DNA from: Phytoactinopolyspora endophytica
Lineage (GTDB): Bacteria; Actinomycetota; Actinomycetes; Jiangellales; Jiangellaceae
Length of the DNA stretch: 11,742 nt
Assembly: GCF_004138495.1 (NCBI RefSeq)
Contig: NZ_ML142854.1
Span: 56,861 to 68,602, forward strand
Direction of reading: 5' to 3'
Shown here: piece by piece, positions 7,951-11,742 of the stretch
Numbering within the stretch: position 1 is the first letter of the stretch
Layout: every line of letters begins with the position of its first letter
Notes under the pieces: model-generated
The model's input: only the letters and a program-made list of their open reading frames with translations
Database searches by the model: none
What the model was told of the DNA's origin: nothing
Position numbers and translations under genes: made by a program

Positions 7951-8915
7951 CCAAGACCGGTACCCTGAAGGTGGCCGAGCGGGCGGACGTCATCGTGCGC
8001 GAGCTGCGCGAGAGTGACCTGCCCCTCGCCGATGTGATTTTGCGCTCCGCGTTCGACACGTTCACCGGCGTGGCCTCATTGTTCGGGGATAAGGACTATG
8101 TCCGAACCCGCTGGCTGGCCGACCCCGGCGCCGCTTTCGCCGCCGAGCGCGACGGGCAGCTGGTGGGGACGAACCTCATCACTAGCTGGGGAAGCGTGGG
8201 TTTCTTCGGGCCCCTCTCGGTGCGGCCGGAGCTGTGGGACCGTGGCATCGCCAGCCGCCTGATGGAGGCCACCGTCGCGCTGTTCGACCGCTTGGGCACG
8301 GCACACGCCGGGCTCTTCACCTTTGCCCAGAGCGCCAGGCATCTCGGGCTCTACCAGAAGTTCGGGTTCTGGCCCCGGTTCCTGACCCCTGTGATGGCCA
8401 AGCCGGCGGTAGCCGGACAACAGTCATCCTCGGCCATCCGCTACACCGAGCTCCCACCCGCTGAGCGGGTCCAAGCCCTCGATGCGTGCCGGGAGCTGAC
8501 TGCCACGGCGTACGAGGGCCTTGACCTCGAGCGCGAGATCCGCGCCGTGGAGAGCCAGAACCTCGGCGAGGTCGTCCTGCTGGACGACTCGGCCGGCCTG
8601 GCGGGTGTGGCCGTGTGTCATCTGGGCGCCGGCACGGAGGCCGGCAGCCGGGGATGCTACGTCAAGTTCGGGTTGGCCAGACCGGGACCAGGTGCTGAGC
8701 GGCGCTTCGGGGCGCTCCTCGACGCGTGCGAAGCGCTGGCTGTCGACCACCACGCGGATCACGTTGAGCTGGGGATGAACACCGGCCGCCACGAGGCCTA
8801 CGCAGCAGTGATGGCGCGCGGGTACCGGGGGGGACTGGTCGGGGTGACCATGCACCGGGCCAACGACGAGGGCTACAGCCGCCCTGGCGTCTGGCTCATC
8901 GACGACTGGCGCTAA
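7947..8915 (+). CDS. GNAT-family N-acetyltransferase with two tandem GNAT-like domains
   Basis: The protein is about 322 aa, twice the usual size of a single GNAT domain. GNAT enzymes move an acetyl group from acetyl-CoA to an amine (small molecule, antibiotic or protein). The first domain starts with IVRELRESDLPLAD. It carries the acetyl-CoA-binding segment LSVRPELWDRGIASRLM (residues 90-106), in which R99-G100-I101-A102 matches the R/Q-x-x-G-x-G/A loop, and has LYQKFGF with Tyr136 in the usual general-acid position. The C-terminal half has a second, more degenerate copy, ending in MNTGRHEAYAAVMARGYRGG from residue 277, which resembles the last strand and helix of the fold. ATG 7947 is chosen because AAGGAG ends 5 nt before it; GTG 7941 overlaps that site and is unlikely. 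It lies 81 bp after the LAL regulator and may share its transcript. The substrate cannot be deduced. Confidence 0.9.
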   Translation: MTKTGTLKVAERADVIVRELRESDLPLADVILRSAFDTFTGVASLFGDKDYVRTRWLADPGAAFAAERDGQLVGTNLITSWGSVGFFGPLSVRPELWDRGIASRLMEATVALFDRLGTAHAGLFTFAQSARHLGLYQKFGFWPRFLTPVMAKPAVAGQQSSSAIRYTELPPAERVQALDACRELTATAYEGLDLEREIRAVESQNLGEVVLLDDSAGLAGVAVCHLGAGTEAGSRGCYVKFGLARPGPGAERRFGALLDACEALAVDHHADHVELGMNTGRHEAYAAVMARGYRGGLVGVTMHRANDEGYSRPGVWLIDDWR

Positions 8916-8966
8916 TCGCGATCATAAGGCCAGAGCAGAAACCAATGCGAGCCGACAGGAGCTGAC

Positions 8967-9200
8967 ATGTACATGCTGCGCGAGGTCTAACAGGCAGAGC
9001 GTGGGAAGGCACTGGAGATCGTGACGGCGTTCAAGACCCTCGACCAGTGGTTCGAAAAGGCGGGCTACGCGAACCGTCGTATCTACGTCGACTACACCGG
9101 GCCGATGGACACGGTCGTCTACCAGTGGGAATTCGAGAGCTTCGACGAGTACTACACCATGGAGCGCGGGACCTTCATCGAGCCTGACAAGGACACACAG
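8967..9200 (+). pseudogene. Broken small gene, NIPSNAP/ABM-like (dimeric alpha-beta barrel) family
   Basis: A good AGGAG (8957-8961) lies 5 nt before ATG 8967, which opens MYMLREV and then hits an in-frame TAA at 8988-8990. The same frame continues immediately with QAERGKALEIV and then recognisable sequence: LDQWFEKAGYANRRIYVDY, GPMDTVVYQWEFES, FDEYYTMERGTFIEPDKDT. The pattern of short strand, helix, YVDY...GPMDTVV..WE and a tail helix recalls small stress-responsive alpha-beta barrel proteins of about 100 aa. After about 9200 the similarity stops and antisense IS sequence begins, so the C-terminal 20-30 residues are missing too. Translation could restart at GTG 9021, but only a fragment would result. 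Family naming is tentative; the pseudogene reading is firmer. Confidence 0.6.
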
Positions 9201-9202
9201 TC

Positions 9203-9555
9203 GGCGCGGCGTTTACCGGCTGCGGTGTGGCCACCGGGTGGCTGCAGGCGACGGCCAGCACGTAGCCGACACGGCGGTCCTCCGATTCCGTGCGTAGCGT
9301 CGGGTCGGCGCCGTAGACCTCGTCGCCGGCCACCCATGGCGCGGCTGCCCCGCCGTCCAGGGCACGCACGATCATCTCGCGGGCCAGCGCGGGCTTGGTG
9401 GCGAATTCCACCTCCCCGGGTACCGCTGCTTCGGCGCGGCGGTCGGGTCGTCGGCCCAGGACTTCGGCAGATAGACGGAGCGGTCGATCAGCGCGTGCCC
9501 CGCCTCGGTGGCGTAGGTCAGATACACCGCGACCTGGGAATTCTCCCTCCCCACC
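9203..9555 (-). mobile_element. Fragment of an IS701-family transposase gene, frameshifted and truncated at both ends
   Basis: On the minus strand, one frame reads [20 protein letters not shown] then [14 protein letters not shown]. The next frame continues [34 protein letters not shown] and YVLAVACSHPV. These are the central motifs of IS701-family DDE transposases (about 400 aa), and the Asp of GDEVYG is the expected second catalytic acid. A single-base indel within about 9441-9449, just after WADDP, breaks the frame; restoring one base would give [17 protein letters not shown]. The N-terminal third and the C-terminal part beyond CSHPV are absent. No clear terminal inverted repeats or target duplication remain. 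The piece separates the broken NIPSNAP-like gene from the deacetylase fragment and probably marks an old insertion and deletion. Ends are approximate. Confidence 0.72.
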
Positions 9556-9671
9556 CCTACCGCCATCCTCCCGCCCCGAGCAATCCGCGACCAACGAGGC
9601 AAGCGGCGTCGTCAGCCGAGAACGGGGCACGACCGGGTGACCGCTCCGCGGTGGGTAGGACGGACCGAGAT

Positions 9672-10067
9672 CTCCACGGGATCAACCACACGTGGAGCCA
9701 CGAGGACCTGACCGCTCTCGACACCGCCGGCCGGGAGCGGGAGGTCGAGCAGACCGGCGAGCTGCTCTCCGAGCTGGGATCCGACAGCCCATGCATACGG
9801 CCCCCGTACGGTGCGACCAACGACGAGGTGAAGAACGATCTGGCCGCATATGGGATGCGGCAAGCCCTGTGGACCGTCGACACCAAGGACTGGACCACAC
9901 CAGGTGTGGATGCCATCGTCAGCGATCTGCTGCAGGCGGAGAGCGGAGACGTGGTGTTGATGCATGACGGAGGCGGCGACCGGACGCAGACCGTGAAGGC
10001 ATTGCGGGAGGCTCTGCCGAAGCTTGCCGACGAGGGCTACCGCTTCGACGCCCTCCCAGGCTGCTGA
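9672..10067 (+). pseudogene. C-terminal fragment of a polysaccharide deacetylase (NodB homology domain)
   Basis: NodB-type enzymes remove N- or O-acetyl groups from chitin, peptidoglycan or xylan. About 130 codons remain. INHTWSH (bases 9681-9701) is the metal-binding HxxxH motif. RPPYG (9798-9812) is motif 3, WTVDTKDW (to about 9893) is motif 4, and LMHDGGG (from 9957) carries the motif-5 His. The first motif, TFDDGP, with the catalytic base and metal Asp, is absent, along with the N-terminal half and any signal peptide or lipobox. Upstream sequence in the same frame is antisense transposase. The plus frame stays open from GTG 9021 to the stop at 10065-10067, so this can be misread as a 348-aa deacetylase. 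It should be inactive without motif 1. The left boundary is approximate. Confidence 0.75.
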
Positions 10068-10164
10068 TCAGGGAGCCTCCGCCGTGGCTAAGGCGTGGCA
10101 AGCCTTTGCAAGGATAGCCACATCTTCGTGGAAATCCCGTTTGAGCTGGGATAACGTCGTGTCT
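10068..10164 (+). promoter_or_regulatory. Ferritin upstream region with inverted repeat and -10-like hexamer
   Basis: GTGGCTA (10084-10090) and TAGCCAC (10115-10121) are perfect 7-bp inverted arms 24 nt apart. A smaller nested pair, AAGGC/GCCTT, lies between them. TAACGT (10152-10157) is a good actinobacterial -10 ending 7 nt before ATG 10165, and there is no Shine-Dalgarno, so a leaderless start is likely. No convincing -35 is found at 16-18 nt. The inverted repeat could be an operator or a weak transcription stop after the fragment upstream. It does not match the 19-bp IdeR/DtxR iron box. Confidence 0.4.
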
Positions 10165-10671
10165 ATGAAGCTGAATGACATACTCGCCAAGGCCTTCTCG
10201 GAGCAGATCACCCTCGAGCTCAGGTCGTCGATCGCTTACCTGCAGCTCGCGATCGCGCTTGACGACGCGAACCTGCCTGGTATGGCTTCGTGGATGCGTA
10301 TCCAGTCCGACGAAGAGCGCATGCATGCCGCCAAGTTCATCGCGCACGTGACCGATCGCGGCAACCGACCGCAGATCGGAGAGATCTCCGCGCCGAGTGA
10401 CCCGGGCGACAAGGTAGTCGCCGCGTTCGAAGCGGCGCTGGCCCACGAGCAGCAGGTCTCGGAGTCGATCCGAGCGCTGTACCGGCTGGTCAACGCCGAG
10501 GGCGACATCGACAGCCTGCCGCTGCTGAGCTGGTTCCTCGAGGAGCAGATCGAAGAGGAGTCGACGGTCTCGGAGATCCTCGGACGGCTGCATATGATCG
10601 GTGACGATGGCCCTGGCCTGCTCCGTCTCGATGAAGAGCTCGGCTCTCGCGGTTCCGGTCCGGCTGAGTGA
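10165..10671 (+). CDS. Ferritin (non-haem, FtnA/BfrB-like iron-storage protein)
   Basis: The 168-aa protein is a four-helix-bundle ferritin. It would assemble into a cytoplasmic shell that oxidises Fe(II) with its ferroxidase centre and stores it as mineral. The expected ligands are all visible: Glu18 (TLEL), Tyr25, Glu51 and His54 (DEERMH), Glu95 (AHEQQ), and Gln128 with Glu130/Glu131 in FLEEQIEEE. No bacterioferritin-type haem Met is evident at the usual position, so the non-haem class is preferred. ATG 10165 gives the usual N-terminus MKLNDILAKAFSEQI. The open frame runs further upstream, but that part shows no ferritin similarity. There is no Shine-Dalgarno; a TAACGT -10 sits 7 nt before the ATG. 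It is convergent with the membrane protein gene, only 11 nt apart, and has no visible functional link to the pseudogene upstream. Confidence 0.95.
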   Translation: MKLNDILAKAFSEQITLELRSSIAYLQLAIALDDANLPGMASWMRIQSDEERMHAAKFIAHVTDRGNRPQIGEISAPSDPGDKVVAAFEAALAHEQQVSESIRALYRLVNAEGDIDSLPLLSWFLEEQIEEESTVSEILGRLHMIGDDGPGLLRLDEELGSRGSGPAE

Positions 10672-10682
10672 ACGCCTAGCGC

Positions 10683-11742
10683 TCAGCGGCGCGCGTCGGA
10701 GACGGCGGCGCGCGCCGACCGGGCGAGCCGTGCCGCCAGCGCCTCGAGCGGGCCTCGTCCAACGTAGCGTCGCCACGGCACCGCGATGGCAAAGGCGACG
10801 GCGATGTGTATCTGGACCGCGTACTCGAGTTCGCGCGGGAGCGCCGAGGCGAGCAATATCACGTGAGTGGTGTACAGGGTGAACGTCATGCTGCCGATGG
10901 CCGCCAGCGGCGAGAGCACGGTGGCCAGCTTCCGGGCGAGCAGCAACATCAGCGCCAAGACCGCCGCGGAGGTGCCGATGGTGTGTAGGAGGTCGAACGG
11001 CGTCGCGGTATGCGGCGACGCTATGACCAGCCACCAGTCGCTCGTGAGCGGCGTGGTGCCGTAGAACCCTGTGTTCAGTAGCTCGCCGGCCTCGGCGTAG
11101 GGCCTGCTGGCGGGGTGCATGCCGGTGCCGGCGTCGACGACACGTTCCATCGCGCCACGTTCGAGCCAGACCCACGAGATCACGTAGGTAGCCGTGGCCA
11201 GCGCGGCTCCACCGAGCAGCACGGGGATCACCACGCGCGTCGACGCGAGCATCAACCGGCCTAGCCCCAGGCCGGCCAGCATATAGGCGAGCCAGGGCAG
11301 GGCGGGATAATAACCGGTCAGCGTCAGCTGCCAGAGCAGGTCGCCAGGGTGGTTGAATGACTCGGCGGTGACCGGGGCGCCCGGGCTCGGTGGCCCGTCT
11401 GCGCGCAGCCCCTGGCTGAGCAGCGGCATGACGACGGCCCAAACCGCGGCTAGCGGAAGCAGCACGCGTGGGCCAAGACCCAGGAACGGAATGCCGAGGA
11501 GGAACAGCGCCCCGTAGTAGACGAGAATCACAGCGACGCCTGAGTCCAGCGCGCCGATGATCATCCCGACGAAGACCAGCAGCAGCGCCCGGGTGGCGGT
11601 GGCCGCCCACGCCTGACGGAGGGCGAGGCCGCGGGGCGGCGTTGCGCCGCCGGTGGCCAGGGCGAGGCCTACACCGGCGAGGACCGCGAACAGGGCTGAC
11701 GAGCGTCCACTGGCGAGCACGTAGATGAGCGTGGACTCCCCG
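10683..11742 (-). CDS. Polytopic membrane protein, DUF418/heparan-alpha-glucosaminide N-acetyltransferase-like (5' end outside window)
   Basis: The frame is open from the stop at 10683-10685 to the right edge. The GTG at 11720 is probably internal, because the bases before it continue the frame (...STLIY) into LASGRSSALFAVLAGVGLAL, a typical second segment of this family. Roughly 350 residues are visible with about nine or ten hydrophobic spans, including LLLVFVGMIIGAL, VILVYYGALFLLGIPFL, ALPWLAYMLAGLGLG and IHIAVAFAIAVPW. The motifs LTGYYPALPWLAYMLAG, SPHTATPFDLLHTIGTS and GSMTFTLYTTHVILL match actinobacterial proteins annotated as DUF418/DUF1624 or HGSNAT-like. Members are thought to move acyl groups across the membrane, but most are untested. 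The C-terminal tail is Arg/Ala-rich and probably cytoplasmic. It is convergent with ferritin. Confidence 0.85.
   Translation of the reverse strand, partial: GESTLIYVLASGRSSALFAVLAGVGLALATGGATPPRGLALRQAWAATATRALLLVFVGMIIGALDSGVAVILVYYGALFLLGIPFLGLGPRVLLPLAAVWAVVMPLLSQGLRADGPPSPGAPVTAESFNHPGDLLWQLTLTGYYPALPWLAYMLAGLGLGRLMLASTRVVIPVLLGGAALATATYVISWVWLERGAMERVVDAGTGMHPASRPYAEAGELLNTGFYGTTPLTSDWWLVIASPHTATPFDLLHTIGTSAAVLALMLLLARKLATVLSPLAAIGSMTFTLYTTHVILLASALPRELEYAVQIHIAVAFAIAVPWRRYVGRGPLEALAARLARSARAAVSDARR

Noticed and set aside
10040..10080. Possible terminator after the deacetylase fragment
   Set aside because: CTCCC/GGGAG arms are only 5 bp with a long interior and no T-run; not enough to call.
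10084..10121. Possible IdeR/DtxR iron box before ferritin
   Set aside because: GGCTAAGG recalls part of a half-site, but the 19-bp palindrome with TTAGG..CCTAA symmetry is not there.
9919..11610. A 563-codon open frame on the minus strand across the ferritin and membrane protein genes
   Set aside because: It is in the wrong frame relative to two clearly recognisable proteins, is rich in Arg/His/Pro typical of GC-rich shadow frames, and shows no domain I know.
1..11742. A CRISPR array, tRNA/rRNA genes or an attachment site
   Set aside because: No regularly spaced repeats and no tRNA- or rRNA-like sequence were seen on either strand by reading.

Overview
The window is GC-rich double-strand-coded DNA with abundant GTG starts, large LuxR-type ATPase regulators and at least one gene that looks leaderless. 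This points to a high-GC actinomycete, probably a filamentous soil type. Genus cannot be read from the sequence. It looks like an accessory or chromosomal-arm neighbourhood: unrelated single genes on both strands, separated by the remains of insertion sequences.

Layout, left to right. Positions 85-2832 (+) encode a large LuxR-family (LAL-type) regulator with an N-terminal P-loop ATPase. Positions 2865-3890 (-) encode a cytoplasmic seven-bladed beta-propeller lactonase, convergent with the regulator. Divergent from it, 3993-4694 (+) encodes a short sugar-1-phosphate nucleotidyltransferase behind a promoter whose -10 sits 8 nt from the ATG. Positions 4695-4958 hold IS debris: an inverted/direct-repeat segment, then an antisense scrap of an IS256-type transposase. 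A second LAL regulator starts just after this debris (best start GTG 4968) and runs to 7865. It is followed 81 bp later by a two-domain GNAT acetyltransferase (7947-8915), whose start codon lies in a perfect 10-bp inverted repeat.

Positions 8967-10067 are a graveyard. There is a small NIPSNAP/ABM-like gene broken by an in-frame TAA and cut off at its 3' end, then an antisense, frameshifted fragment of an IS701-type transposase, then the C-terminal part of a NodB-type polysaccharide deacetylase lacking its first catalytic motif. By chance the plus-strand frame stays open through all three, giving a 348-codon chimeric ORF that naive annotation would call a deacetylase. An intact ferritin follows (10165-10671, ferroxidase ligands conserved). 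Convergent with it is a polytopic membrane protein of the DUF418/heparan-alpha-glucosaminide-acetyltransferase-like group, which runs off the right edge.

The genes do not form one clear pathway. The only plausible functional unit is the second LAL regulator with the GNAT gene. I see no CRISPR array, tRNA or rRNA, and no convincing novel multi-gene system. The most informative features are the chimeric ORF, the IS scars that mislead start calling, and the translation-start hairpin.
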